NCBI RefSeq assembly: GCF_001975785.1 | Contig: NZ_MSFI01000011.1 | Span: 45,070-109,069 of the forward strand | From: Domibacillus epiphyticus | GTDB taxonomy: Bacteria > Bacillota > Bacilli > Bacillales > Domibacillaceae | Direction: 5' to 3' | DNA length: 64,000 nucleotides | Shown: piece by piece, positions 16,702 through 25,973 of the stretch | Position numbering within the stretch: the stretch's first letter is position 1 | Layout: each line of letters starts with the position of its first letter | The notes under the pieces: generated by a model | What the model was told of the DNA's origin: nothing | Database searches by the model: none | The model's input: the letters and a program-made list of their open reading frames with translations, nothing else | Translations under genes and position numbers: made by a program

Positions 16702-18153
16702 TTAAAATGTAGTGAAATGAAGGAGTTTTTGGATTGTATAAATGATCCTTTTCGTTATAGCTATGTCTTCAGCATGTTTATGATAGTCAGCTGTATAGAC
16801 CGCTCCTTCATTTCCCCATAACATATGAAAGTAGTTGTTCACTTCTGTCATGATTTTGCTGTCATTCGCGGATGAAATTTTCACGTCAGTTTCCAAATTA
16901 AAGTTGTTTAAATTTCTCGACGTATGATTGGCTGATCCGCTGATGATGACAGACTCTTTTTTCTGTTTCACATACATCATTTTTGGATGAAACTGCTCAG
17001 GGTAGTGTACAAACCATCGGACCTTCACTTTCCCATCGGTATCTTCAATCAATTCTGAAGCCATTGGAACGTTTGGCAGACCCGTCTTTTTACGCCCAAA
17101 AGAATTTTTATTCGTATCGAGAATCAGTTTAACTTCCACACCCCTGTTCGCTGCATCAGTCAATCCTTCAACAACTGTCCGGTCAGCTAAATAAAACATT
17201 GCAAGCCAAATTTCGTCTCCTTTTACTGTCTTGGCGATTTCATTCCTTATTGCTTCCTGCACTTTTCCTTCGGTTACAAGTTGTACTCGGATGCTGCCTC
17301 GATCTTGATGCTCTGGAACAGATTTCGGAAAAGATGTATCACGCCGTGTATCCGCTGCCGCTTTTTCACTTTTCAACATATCATTCACAAGCGCTCCTTT
17401 GACTTCAAACGCTGCGTTTGCAAAGTATGCACTAGCATCATGTGGATTCGCTGAACTAATGAGTGTTGTTTTTTCCGTAGTAAGAGTTTTGCGATGATTT
17501 GCTTTCACATTAAACAAAGTCAAATAGGATCGGATCGTCATATCTGGCGCTGTTTCAACAAACGCGTTCGACAGCCAGCCATTATGGCTGTCGCCAAACC
17601 ATGTAAACAACATACGGTATATGCCGCTGTATACAGGGGTCGAGTCTCTTAACGGATCCATGTTCGTCATAACAACATCAATTCCTGCTTCTTTCATTTG
17701 TTCAAATTCTGGAACGTTGTGTGAATTGTAGGATGAGTTCACTTCATCAGAAATAAAGATGATCGGCATCTCTGGGTTCTCTCTTTTTTTCACCAATAAC
17801 GCATCGGTTATATTTTTAACATTTCCCGGGTATTCTTTATCTTTCTCGTGATACGAGTTAAATAAAAAATAATCGATGACAATGAATTTGTCTGCTTCAT
17901 CAATGATTTCCAACGTGCGTGTGAAAATCTCCTCTTTAAAAAACTTCCTGCCGTTTCGTTCGCCAGTTACATTGTAAAAAAAATCGATGTCCCCATCCGA
18001 TACAAGATATTCTTTGCTTTCATATGAAATGTTTTCAGGAAGAGGTTTATAAACGTTATACAGCATAACTACAATATATATAGACAAAAAAAGAATGGCG
18101 GTCATCCGCCACTTTGCCAATTTATTCTCTCTTTTATTCAAACCCGGTCTCAT
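16702..18153 (-). CDS. Phospholipase D-like protein with N-terminal membrane anchor
   Basis: A 483-aa protein with one hydrophobic segment at about residues 15-32, then two PLD-type halves. The HxK core is present in both: H220-R-K222 (NHRKTLTTE) with SSANPHDAS behind it, and H389-P-K391 (FHPKMMYVK) followed by SGSANHTSRNLNNFNLE. The Asp of each HxKx4D motif is replaced, by Glu in the first and Lys in the second. Related proteins are cardiolipin synthases or nucleases. A membrane-bound phosphatidyl transferase or hydrolase acting outside the membrane is likely, but the substrate is uncertain. It lies downstream of yhfS with a 63-base gap. Confidence 0.75.
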   Translation of the reverse strand: MRPGLNKRENKLAKWRMTAILFLSIYIVVMLYNVYKPLPENISYESKEYLVSDGDIDFFYNVTGERNGRKFFKEEIFTRTLEIIDEADKFIVIDYFLFNSYHEKDKEYPGNVKNITDALLVKKRENPEMPIIFISDEVNSSYNSHNVPEFEQMKEAGIDVVMTNMDPLRDSTPVYSGIYRMLFTWFGDSHNGWLSNAFVETAPDMTIRSYLTLFNVKANHRKTLTTEKTTLISSANPHDASAYFANAAFEVKGALVNDMLKSEKAAADTRRDTSFPKSVPEHQDRGSIRVQLVTEGKVQEAIRNEIAKTVKGDEIWLAMFYLADRTVVEGLTDAANRGVEVKLILDTNKNSFGRKKTGLPNVPMASELIEDTDGKVKVRWFVHYPEQFHPKMMYVKQKKESVIISGSANHTSRNLNNFNLETDVKISSANDSKIMTEVNNYFHMLWGNEGAVYTADYHKHAEDIAITKRIIYTIQKLLHFTTF

Positions 18154-18216
18154 CCTCTCTTTTTGCTTCTTGTACCATACCCCGATGCGTAAGAGAGATA
18201 AACCGGATAATCAATA

Positions 18217-19284
18217 TTAATTTACATATTCAAACAACATCGCGACACCAATACCGCCAGCACTTCCAACAGCTGCTACACCGTACTTTGCCAATTTATG
18301 CGGCATGCCATAAAAAAGGCGAAGCGCAAGCATGGCACCGGATGCGCCGTACGGATGACCGAGTGCGATTCCACCGCCGAATACATTGATTTTTTCAAGC
18401 GGAATAGTGAGTTCACGGGCCGTGTATAAAATTTTGACTGCAAATGCTTCATTTATTTCCCATAAATCAATATCTGAAGGTGTTAAACAGGTTTGCTGCA
18501 ATAATTTTTTGATCGCCGGAACAGGTGTGGCCGCCGGGAAATTCGGATCTGCACCGGCTGCGGCACTTCCGATAATTTTTAATCCACGGTTCGCTTTTGA
18601 CGTTATCGTGACGGCGCATGCAGCATCATTATGAGCTGATGAGTTGATCGCAGTTACCGTTCCGCCTGTTTGAAATGCTGCTTTTGCGCGGCCTGCCATT
18701 TTTTCAATGGGCCTTTTTTTCACAGCTGATTCATCTGCTTTTATTCCGTGTACCGGAATCACTTCGTTTTGAAAAAAACCTTGATCATACGATTCATAGT
18801 AGCGCTTGTAACTGCGAATCGCGAAATCATCCTGTTCTTTCCGGGAAATGTGTTCCCGTGCCGCCAGCCACTCAGCAGCAATCCCCATTTCCGGATCGCC
18901 AATATAATCTGGTGAAAAAATGGCTTTTTCGGGACGTGGCGACGTGCTGGAACTTTCACATCCACCCGCAATAATCAAGTCTGCCTGCCCTGAATGAATA
19001 AGTGATGCACCAATACGAATCGCTTCTAAGCCGGATGAACATTGACGGTCTACCGTAAGTCCCGGGACGGTGTCTGGAAGTCCCGCAAGCAAGGCGGAAA
19101 GTCTTGCAATGTTCCCTCCTGGTCCTGTAACGTTGCCTAAAATGACTTCATCAGGTGGTGAGTCTAGATTAGCGTACAATGTTTTGATAACCGGTGCAGC
19201 AAGTTCTGCCGCGCCAATCTCTTTAAACATGCCGTTTTTTATGCCCACCGGTGTCCGGTACGCTCCTGTGATGTAAACACTCAT
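18217..19284 (-). CDS. yhfS: Thiolase-family protein, YhfS type
   Basis: A 355-aa thiolase-like enzyme. The acylatable Cys is C82 in DRQCSSGLEAI. The His motif is in WEINEAFAVK and GGGIALGHPYGASGAM. The second catalytic Cys, usually in a C-x-G-G-G segment near the end, is absent; the place reads VGSAGGIG. The B. subtilis YhfS, as I remember it, has the same loss. The ATG overlaps the yhfT stop (ATGA), and the order bioY-yhfT-yhfS equals the B. subtilis yhfUTS operon. A role in supplying an acyl-CoA precursor for biotin has been suggested by that context only. Without the second Cys normal Claisen chemistry is doubtful. Confidence 0.85.
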   Translation of the reverse strand: MSVYITGAYRTPVGIKNGMFKEIGAAELAAPVIKTLYANLDSPPDEVILGNVTGPGGNIARLSALLAGLPDTVPGLTVDRQCSSGLEAIRIGASLIHSGQADLIIAGGCESSSTSPRPEKAIFSPDYIGDPEMGIAAEWLAAREHISRKEQDDFAIRSYKRYYESYDQGFFQNEVIPVHGIKADESAVKKRPIEKMAGRAKAAFQTGGTVTAINSSAHNDAACAVTITSKANRGLKIIGSAAAGADPNFPAATPVPAIKKLLQQTCLTPSDIDLWEINEAFAVKILYTARELTIPLEKINVFGGGIALGHPYGASGAMLALRLFYGMPHKLAKYGVAAVGSAGGIGVAMLFEYVN

Positions 19285-20687
19285 TTAAACACCTCTAGTG
19301 CCATTTTTTTAAGCTCGCTGCGGGCGATTTTTCCATTTGTCGTATGGGGCAGCGATTCGGCTTTCACCCACTTGCGCGGTATTTTTTCAATCGAGAGAAG
19401 TGATTTTGCAAAAAATTGAAGATCAATCGGCTCAATATCACCTGTATATAGACATACGATACGCTCACCTAAATGCACATCCGGGATCGATGTGACAGCG
19501 GCTTCTTGTATGAGAGGGTGCGTTGTTATCACCCTTTCAACTTCTTCCGGATATACATTCACACCGCCGGTAATGATCATAAACTGCTCGCGCCCGACGA
19601 TAAATAAATAGCCTTCTTCGTCTATGTACCCTGCATCCCCGACTGTATAAAATCCGTCTTCTCCTATATCCGCCTGATAGGAACCATTAATCGCGTACCC
19701 ACTAAACAGCATTGGGCTTTTTACAAATACCTTACCCTTTTCTCCTGTTGTCAGTATTCGATCTCCGTCACGAATCGAAATCGTGACACCGGTACTTGGA
19801 CGGCCGGATGAATCTGGTTTTCTCATATAATCATCAGGCGTCATATAAGAGACAAAACTAAGCTCTGAAGCACCGTAAAACTCATACAGTTCAGCATCCG
19901 GGTTCTGTTTCAGCCATTCTTGCTTCCGTTCAGCCGGCCATCCGGCTCCTGACAAAAATACGATTCCTTTTCCTTTCAGATTCAAATCGTATTTTAACAG
20001 TGATTCCAGCATGGTCGGGACAGCATAAAAAGCAAACGATGATGCGTTTTTGATCGTATTTACTGTTTGATGGGGCAAAAATTTTTCAAGAAGAATGATC
20101 TTCTGCCCCGTAAAAAATGCAAATGCGGCACCGTATAAAAATAGAGAATGATGAATCGGTCCGGCTATGATAGCTGACTCCTGTCCCGTTAATGGAAAAT
20201 CAGCTAGCCCCGCCTCAAAACTTTTGATCCACGACTGATGATGCCGTCCAAATTGCTTCGGTTTCCCGCTGGAGCCGGACGTAAATCCGGAGTAAAAGAT
20301 CGCTTCTCCGTCTTCGCAGCAATAGTCAGAGGGTACTGTTTCCATAATGGTTTGTCCTGCTTTTTCAAGATCATCTTTCCCGATAAAAAGCCGTGGAGAA
20401 GCCATTTGTAATCGCTCTTCCCGTTCTTTCCCTTTCATGCGCGGATCCAGCGGCATAAAGGTCCATCCCGCACGCGCTGCACCACAAAAAATAACAAGTG
20501 TTTCCCACCTGTTTATTGACGTAACGGCAGCGGTATCTCCGGGCTTTCCATGGGATAATAACCAGCTTGCCGCTTTTTTTGTTAGCTCTTCCCATTCAGC
20601 ATATGTAAATCTCTTTGTTTCTGTCTCAACAAACAAAGAATCCGGGCACGTTTGTGCCCGGAGAGAAAATGTGGATGTAATATTCAA
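19281..20687 (-). CDS. yhfT: Acyl-CoA synthetase, YhfT type
   Basis: A 468-aa member of the AMP-forming ANL family. The P-loop-like segment is SGFTSGSSGKPKQF (about residue 140). The A5 region is ELYEFYGASELSFVSY, and the hinge region YTVGDAGYIDEEGYLFIVGR is followed by GGVNVYPEEVE; TTNGKIARSEL gives the catalytic Lys near the end. The start is TTG at 20687 because GGGGGGA lies 6 bases before it; an in-frame GTG at 20702 overlaps that site. The substrate is likely a medium or long fatty acid or a dicarboxylate such as pimelate; the last is an inference from the biotin-linked operon. Confidence 0.85.
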   Translation of the reverse strand: MNITSTFSLRAQTCPDSLFVETETKRFTYAEWEELTKKAASWLLSHGKPGDTAAVTSINRWETLVIFCGAARAGWTFMPLDPRMKGKEREERLQMASPRLFIGKDDLEKAGQTIMETVPSDYCCEDGEAIFYSGFTSGSSGKPKQFGRHHQSWIKSFEAGLADFPLTGQESAIIAGPIHHSLFLYGAAFAFFTGQKIILLEKFLPHQTVNTIKNASSFAFYAVPTMLESLLKYDLNLKGKGIVFLSGAGWPAERKQEWLKQNPDAELYEFYGASELSFVSYMTPDDYMRKPDSSGRPSTGVTISIRDGDRILTTGEKGKVFVKSPMLFSGYAINGSYQADIGEDGFYTVGDAGYIDEEGYLFIVGREQFMIITGGVNVYPEEVERVITTHPLIQEAAVTSIPDVHLGERIVCLYTGDIEPIDLQFFAKSLLSIEKIPRKWVKAESLPHTTNGKIARSELKKMALEVFK

Positions 20688-20718
20688 CGATAATCCCCCC
20701 ACATGAGTATATCAAAAT

Positions 20719-21273
20719 TCACGCAGCCCTGCGAAATGACGGGACTGCCTGCAGAGCCTCCCGTAATTTAGGAACGAGAACAGCAGCAGCAGCTGATTTA
20801 ATTATGTCACCAGGAATAAACGCCATGCTTGCAATGGCTACTTCACGAATGCCTACTCCCGTTACGAACGATTGAACCGGAATCCCAATTGCATATAAAA
20901 CAGCGACGCCGCCGATTAAATTAGCTGTAAATGTGCGGCGGACGGTTAATTTCGCTGCACGCTCCGTCAACAAGCCGATTACGAAAGCCCCCGCAATCCA
21001 AGAGATTAAGAAACCGGCGCTCGGACCAGCAAAAACGGCAAGACCTCCGCGGCCGCCTGCTAGAAGTGGTGCACCCGCTGCGACAACAAGTAAAAATAAA
21101 ATTTGGCTGACAGCGCCCAGTCTTGAACCGAGAATGCCTCCCGCAATCATGACCCCGATTGTTTGAAAGGATATTGGCACCGGTGTGAATGAGAGTGGAA
21201 TAGGCGGCAAAAAGCCCAGAACCCCCATGATCGCAGCAAACATCGCAGCTTGTATCCAATGTATTGTTTTCAT
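20719..21273 (-). CDS. bioY: BioY, biotin-binding S component of an ECF transporter
   Basis: A 184-aa membrane protein with six hydrophobic segments. The BioY features FTPVPISFQTIGVMIAGGILG and the Gly-rich PLLAGGRGGLAVFAGPSAGFLISW are present. It captures biotin and couples to the ECF ATPase/EcfT module, which is encoded elsewhere. The start at 21273 has GGAGG 7 bases upstream. Longer frames to 21369 would include the operator and are not credible. It leads the bioY-yhfT-yhfS operon and is preceded by a BirA-type operator, so biotin sufficiency should shut it off. Confidence 0.92.
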   Translation of the reverse strand: MKTIHWIQAAMFAAIMGVLGFLPPIPLSFTPVPISFQTIGVMIAGGILGSRLGAVSQILFLLVVAAGAPLLAGGRGGLAVFAGPSAGFLISWIAGAFVIGLLTERAAKLTVRRTFTANLIGGVAVLYAIGIPVQSFVTGVGIREVAIASMAFIPGDIIKSAAAAVLVPKLREALQAVPSFRRAA

Positions 21274-21326
21274 GATGTATGCCTCCATTATATTGTTTTT
21301 TACAGTGTAATCGAGATGCTTTTTCA

Positions 21327-21356
21327 TTGTCAACCTAATATTATAATAGTTAACAA
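21327..21356 (-). promoter_or_regulatory. BirA-type biotin operator
   Basis: TTGTCAAC and GTTAACAA are inverted arms 14 bases apart with TATAAT between them, starting 54 bases upstream of bioY. This matches the known Gram-positive BirA operator layout (TTGTTAAC, 14-15 bases, GTTAACAA) which in B. subtilis precedes yhfUTS and bioW. Confidence 0.75.
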
Positions 21357-21444
21357 TTAAGCTTTTCATTCATGCGCCCACAATTGATAGTCCGTGTGTT
21401 AAAATATAGCCCATGTATATCTATTTATAGGGAGTGCTTTTTTA

Positions 21445-22611
21445 ATGATTGAACCTTCAGCCAAAATGACGGCATTTCAGCCATCAATTTTCAGTGATTT
21501 AAAACAATACACTGAAAGAAAACGAAATGAAGGAGCCGAGTTAATTGACCTTAGTTTAGGAAGCCCGGATTTGCCGCCGGATGAAAAAATTAGAAACGTG
21601 ATTGCCGAGGAAAGTGCTAAAAGTTCTTCGTATGGCTATACACTTGGCGGCACAAAACGTTTTAACGAATCTGTTTCCCATTATTATGCCCGCCGTTCAG
21701 GTGTACAGCTTGATCCGGAGACTGAAATTTTACAGACGATGGGGTCGCAGGAAGGCCTTGTTCATTTGCCTCTTGCCTTCTGCAATCCAGGAGATATCGT
21801 TATCACAACGAATCCGGCATATGTGGCGTACGAAGCGGGTATAACACTAGCAGGCGCAATTCCTTATTATATGCCGCTGATTGAAGAAAACGGCTTTTTA
21901 CCGGATATCGAGGCGATTCCAGAGGAAGTCGCAAAAAAAGCAAAGCTGATCATTTTTAATTTACCGGGAAATCCGGTGCCGGCAATGCCCGATGACGCTT
22001 TTTTTGAAAAAGTAATAGCCTTTAGTAAACAATATAATATTGTGGTTCTCCACGATGCCGCTTATTCTGAATTTTATTTTACCGGTACAAAACCATTCAG
22101 TTTTTTATCTGTTCCAGGAGCGAAGGATGTAGGAATTGAGATCAATTCGCTCTCTAAAAGTTTTAGCCTGGCCGGCGCACGGATTGCTTATATTGCAGGA
22201 AATGCCAGTATGATCGCGGTGTTAAAACAGTTAAAGTCCAACCTGGATTATGGTGTCTTCGCTCCTGTACAGGAAGCAGCAGCGACAGCATTGGACAATG
22301 CAGAAGAAATAACCGGCCGCTTGCGCAAGGAATTTATCCACAGACGTGATATTCTTGTGAATGGTTTAAACGATATCGGCTGGTCTGTTTCAAAACCGGA
22401 CGGCGGCATGTTTTTATGGGCAAAAATACCAGCAGGAACAGATGACCGTTCGTTTGTTTTTGAAGCGATTGACCGTTCGGGTGTCGTCATGATTCCGGGC
22501 AGCGCCTTTGGGACAGGGGGTATTGGATTTGTACGAATTGCACTCGTCCAGCCTTCAAATGTCCTTACACTTGCAGTGGAACGCCTGAAAAAAATCATTC
22601 CAACTATTTGA
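21445..22611 (+). CDS. PLP-dependent class I/II aminotransferase (LL-DAP aminotransferase-like)
   Basis: A 388-aa fold-type I enzyme. The PLP lysine is in INSLSKSFSLAGARIAY (around residue 236). The preceding HDAAYSEFYF gives the Asp and Tyr that contact the cofactor, and the N-terminal LIDLSLGSPDLPPDE is typical of the DapL/AspC-like group. GTGGIGFVRIALV holds the carboxylate-binding Arg near the end. Usual length. The amino donor is not clear; proteins of this type are often annotated as LL-diaminopimelate, alanine or aspartate aminotransferase. A GGGAGTG site precedes the ATG, and a 16-base gap to the Ktr gene suggests co-transcription. Confidence 0.8.
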   Translation: MIEPSAKMTAFQPSIFSDLKQYTERKRNEGAELIDLSLGSPDLPPDEKIRNVIAEESAKSSSYGYTLGGTKRFNESVSHYYARRSGVQLDPETEILQTMGSQEGLVHLPLAFCNPGDIVITTNPAYVAYEAGITLAGAIPYYMPLIEENGFLPDIEAIPEEVAKKAKLIIFNLPGNPVPAMPDDAFFEKVIAFSKQYNIVVLHDAAYSEFYFTGTKPFSFLSVPGAKDVGIEINSLSKSFSLAGARIAYIAGNASMIAVLKQLKSNLDYGVFAPVQEAAATALDNAEEITGRLRKEFIHRRDILVNGLNDIGWSVSKPDGGMFLWAKIPAGTDDRSFVFEAIDRSGVVMIPGSAFGTGGIGFVRIALVQPSNVLTLAVERLKKIIPTI

Positions 22612-22627
22612 TCAATGGAGCAGGTTC

Positions 22628-23986
22628 ATGATAAAACCTTTAAAAGTAAAAAAAGCGTTAAAGCTTTCTCCTTTTCAGTTAATCGTTCTTTTATATTTCA
22701 CCGGAGCCGTTTTTTCGAGCATCCTGCTTCTCCTTCCGGTGGCTCATAAACCGAACGCTGACATTACATTTATTGACGCGGTATTTACGGCAGTCAGCGC
22801 CCTGAGCGTCACCGGGTTAACATCCGTCAGCACGATTGATACGTTTAGTACAACCGGCTACTTCTTTATTATGCTTATATTACAGGTTGGCGGAGTTGGC
22901 ATCATGACATTCAGTTCGATGGTGTGGCTTTTCTTTGGAAAAAGAATCGGCATGCGCGAACGCCAGCTCATTATGGCTGACCAGAACAGGACAGACTTAA
23001 ACGGCCTAGTGAAGCTAATGAGGGAAATCTTTTTACTTATTTTAGCCATTGAAGCCGCTGGAGCGTTAATACTCGGTATTTATTTTACCCAGTATTATCC
23101 AACCTTATCGGAAGCTTTCCTTCACGGGCTTTTTGCTTCGATCAGCGCGACAACAAACGGCGGATTTGATATTACAGGGGCATCACTCATTCCATTTGCG
23201 GATGATTATTTCGTTCAGTTTGTTAATATGATTTTAATTATTCTCGGCGCGATCGGTTTTCCTGTACTTATTGAACTGAAAGATTTTATTACGTACCGTG
23301 GAACGCGGAAATATGAGTTCAGCTTATTTACGAAGCTAACTGTAACAATGTATGTGATTTTAGTGGTGATCGGCATAGTGGGGATTTATTTTTTTGACCG
23401 GCATCATTTCTTTGCAGATAAAAACTGGCATGAATCCTTCTTTTATGCAACGTTTCAATCGGTCGCCTCTAGAAGCGGCGGTTTAACAACAATGGATTTG
23501 AATGAGTTCTCTTCTCCGACTCTTCTTTTACTTTCGATCTTGATGTTCATTGGTGCATCTCCTTCCAGCGTTGGAGGAGGCCTCCGGACGACAACGGTAG
23601 CGATCGCAGTTTTGGGTGTTTACACATTTGCGCGCGGTAAAAATACGATTAAGGTATTTAATCGTGAAGTTCATCCAATTGATATGCACCGGTCATACGT
23701 CGTCATGGTCACAGGGACATTCATCTGGGGAATGGCGATTATTTTCATGTCCTATTTAGAACCGGAAATTGGATTGCTGCCTATCTTTTATGAAGTTTCT
23801 TCTGCATTTGGTACAACCGGCTCATCACTGGGTATCACCCCTCATTTAAGCACGCCGGCAAAAATGATTTTAATCGTTCTCATGTTTATCGGACGAGTCG
23901 GATTATTCTCACTCCTATTCCTCATTCGCGGGAAAGAAATAAAAGATTCGTACCATTATCCAAAAGAACGCATTTTAATCGGGTAA
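22628..23986 (+). CDS. ktrD: Ktr-type potassium (TrkH-family) channel subunit
   Basis: A 452-aa K+ transporter subunit with four M1-P-M2 repeats. The selectivity glycines appear once per repeat: VTGLTSV (about residue 61), TTNGGFD, SRSGGLTT and GTTGSSLG. The intramembrane loop of repeat three is the Gly/Ser-rich GASPSSVGGGLRTTT, which gates Ktr channels. Length and sequence fit B. subtilis KtrB/KtrD, which need a cytosolic RCK partner (KtrA/C) not found in this window. KtrD is preferred because it too is encoded away from its partner. GGAGCAGG is the ribosome binding site. A terminator follows. Confidence 0.85.
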   Translation: MIKPLKVKKALKLSPFQLIVLLYFTGAVFSSILLLLPVAHKPNADITFIDAVFTAVSALSVTGLTSVSTIDTFSTTGYFFIMLILQVGGVGIMTFSSMVWLFFGKRIGMRERQLIMADQNRTDLNGLVKLMREIFLLILAIEAAGALILGIYFTQYYPTLSEAFLHGLFASISATTNGGFDITGASLIPFADDYFVQFVNMILIILGAIGFPVLIELKDFITYRGTRKYEFSLFTKLTVTMYVILVVIGIVGIYFFDRHHFFADKNWHESFFYATFQSVASRSGGLTTMDLNEFSSPTLLLLSILMFIGASPSSVGGGLRTTTVAIAVLGVYTFARGKNTIKVFNREVHPIDMHRSYVVMVTGTFIWGMAIIFMSYLEPEIGLLPIFYEVSSAFGTTGSSLGITPHLSTPAKMILIVLMFIGRVGLFSLLFLIRGKEIKDSYHYPKERILIG

Positions 23987-24011
23987 TAAAAAAGCCAGCG
24001 TAAAAGACGGC

Positions 24012-24064
24012 AAAACCTGTAGACAAAGTCTTAGCTTAGAAGACGATGTTTACAGGTTTTTTTA
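24012..24064. terminator. Terminator between ktr and the catabolic island
   Basis: AAAACCTGTA and TACAGGTTTT form the stem with a T-run on the plus strand. It ends the plus-strand ktr unit and abuts the 3' end of the minus-strand MocA-like gene. A similar sequence (ATGTTTACAG followed by seven T) occurs at about 47783. Confidence 0.75.
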
Positions 24065-24067
24065 TAT

Positions 24068-24679
24068 TCAATACGCTTTTACTGCATCCTCATAATCCTT
24101 TGGTGTATCAACATCGAAGATCACGCCCCTATCATCAACAGGTACGAAAATATGTTTCTCCGCAAACTTAAATATCCTTTTCGCGCCTTGGTCACCTGAC
24201 AATTCTCCAACATAGGGAAACAGTCCGGAGGGAATAAAAACAGGGTGTCCCGTTTGACCGTTATAAGTTGGCTGAATGATACATGTTGAAGAGGTTTCCA
24301 GGTTCATGATTTTATCAAATAATTGTAATATGGTCTTTTCCTTAAATAACGGCTGATCTCCTAAAAAGACCATCACCCCTATTATGTCTGTATCGGCATG
24401 TAATATTGCTTCTTTGATGGAACTGCTTAAACCTTCGTGAAAGTGATCATTTGACACCCATTTAAACCGTGTGTCCTTAATGATGACTGAATTCTTTATT
24501 TCTTCTTTTTTAAACCCTACTACTGAAATGATTTTTGAAAATGGAAATGATAGTACTTTTGTTAAGATGAGCTCTGCCATTGCGACACCTTGAATCGGTA
24601 ATAACTGTTTTAACTGCCCCATCCTTGAAGACTTCCCCGCTGATAAAACGACAGCCATTATCGGAATGTTGTCTTTCAT
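24068..24679 (-). CDS. MocA/MobA-like molybdenum cofactor nucleotidyltransferase
   Basis: A 203-aa nucleotidyltransferase. The N-terminal loop VVLSAGKSSRMGQLKQLL (residues 10-27) has the LxAGxSxRMG-x-x-K signature, and VMVFLGDQPLF carries the metal-binding Asp. The closest described role is attaching CTP (MocA) or GTP (MobA) to the molybdopterin of molybdenum hydroxylases. The genomic link to a CoxL-type enzyme and XdhC supports a MocA/CoxI-like function, making the cytosine dinucleotide cofactor. It is the last gene of the island on the minus strand. The ribosome binding site is weak (GAGG). Confidence 0.8.
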   Translation of the reverse strand: MKDNIPIMAVVLSAGKSSRMGQLKQLLPIQGVAMAELILTKVLSFPFSKIISVVGFKKEEIKNSVIIKDTRFKWVSNDHFHEGLSSSIKEAILHADTDIIGVMVFLGDQPLFKEKTILQLFDKIMNLETSSTCIIQPTYNGQTGHPVFIPSGLFPYVGELSGDQGAKRIFKFAEKHIFVPVDDRGVIFDVDTPKDYEDAVKAY

Positions 24680-24757
24680 TTACTAACCTCACATTTCCTA
24701 ATTCTATATAAAGCAATACTCGGCCATCCGCAGGAATTCCACTTTCATGCTGCACTT

Positions 24758-25954
24758 TTACATTTTTTCTTTTTCAACTAAATTAGCGATTATGGCTCCA
24801 ATCGTTAAAGCCCATACTGGAGCGCTAATATAAAAAACAATAATATTTGATAAAGCTATAACAAAGGTAAATGTAACACTCATCGTCATTTTTTGTTTGG
24901 AAAAACTTAGATTTAAACTCGATCCCAGAACTCCTAATAGGGCAAATCCTGCCAGAAGCGAGACAAAATCGTTTGGCAGCGAATTTATAAATGGCACGAT
25001 CATCCAAGCAAAAACCCCGAATAATAAAATCAGAATTCCTGATACAATTGCAGCAATATATCGTTTATCTTTTTCTCCAGCTTCATGACTTGAACAAATA
25101 GCAGACATCATACCTGCTACATTTGCCGATTGTCCTCCAAATAACCCGGCTGCCATAGAAAAAACACCGCTTAATGTCACAATCCGATTTGTCGGAGGCT
25201 TATAATCATTTTGTTCAAGTGCGCCAATACCCGGTGCGGCATCATTGCTTAAAATTAATAAAGCAAGTGGAAATGAGACAGTAAGTATAGATAACCAGTT
25301 GAAATCGGGATATTGAATATATGGCAAAACAAACGTTAATTCTTTATCGTATTGTTGGAAATCTTGTGTAAGAAACAACAAGAGAAAACTTGTAAAAATT
25401 GCTGCCAATACGGGTGGTATTCGCAAGTTCCATTTGGAGAATACGAAATAAACGAAAAGAGCAACACCACCAATTAAAGGAAGGTGGTGCAATCCGATGA
25501 TAAATCGAACAACATAGTTTGTAATTAAACCAGCTAACATCGCTGCAATGATTTCCTTTGGGATATATTTTAATAACCTTGAAAACAAGCCTAATATCCC
25601 AATAAGAAAAATAATGACGCTTGACATGAAATAGCTCCCGATTAATTCACTGTATGTAAAGTGTGGAGCAACTGTTGCAAGAAAAGCTACTCCACTAATC
25701 GAGTGAGCGCCTACAATCGGAATTCTATAATAAAGGGGAAGAAATATACTGAATAATCCTCCAAATACATAAACTGAAAACATCCAAAAAATCGTCTGTT
25801 CATTTGAAAAATTCCCATTAGAAGCTGCCTGCAAAATAATAACCGGAGGGCCTGTTGCTGCTAATAAGCCAGATACTACTCCTGCTGAGATATTCTTAGT
25901 ATTTATATCCTTAAGAGACCTGCTTTTTCTTTTCTGCTCCATTTCTAAATTCAT
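24758..25954 (-). CDS. BenE-like benzoate/H+ symporter family permease
   Basis: A 398-aa membrane protein with about twelve segments. The second segment holds SGLLAATGPPVIILQAASNGN, the domain centre ILSNDAAPGIGAL, and the later part FGGQSANVAGMMSAICSSHEAGEKDKRYIAAI, a sequence typical of the BenE family. Start at 25954, with AGGAGGGAGG 4 bases upstream; the longer frame to 26020 runs into DctM. BenE of Acinetobacter carries benzoate; the family sits near the nucleobase symporters, so a purine- or heteroaromatic-like substrate is possible. Being in the island makes it a candidate carrier of the island's substrate. Confidence 0.75.
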   Translation of the reverse strand: MNLEMEQKRKSRSLKDINTKNISAGVVSGLLAATGPPVIILQAASNGNFSNEQTIFWMFSVYVFGGLFSIFLPLYYRIPIVGAHSISGVAFLATVAPHFTYSELIGSYFMSSVIIFLIGILGLFSRLLKYIPKEIIAAMLAGLITNYVVRFIIGLHHLPLIGGVALFVYFVFSKWNLRIPPVLAAIFTSFLLLFLTQDFQQYDKELTFVLPYIQYPDFNWLSILTVSFPLALLILSNDAAPGIGALEQNDYKPPTNRIVTLSGVFSMAAGLFGGQSANVAGMMSAICSSHEAGEKDKRYIAAIVSGILILLFGVFAWMIVPFINSLPNDFVSLLAGFALLGVLGSSLNLSFSKQKMTMSVTFTFVIALSNIIVFYISAPVWALTIGAIIANLVEKEKM

Positions 25955-25973
25955 TTTATCCTCCCTCCTGGAC

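Noticed and set aside
18217..19284. Ordinary acetyl-CoA acetyltransferase
   Set aside because: The second catalytic Cys is missing and the operon matches yhfUTS, so the YhfS type is preferred.
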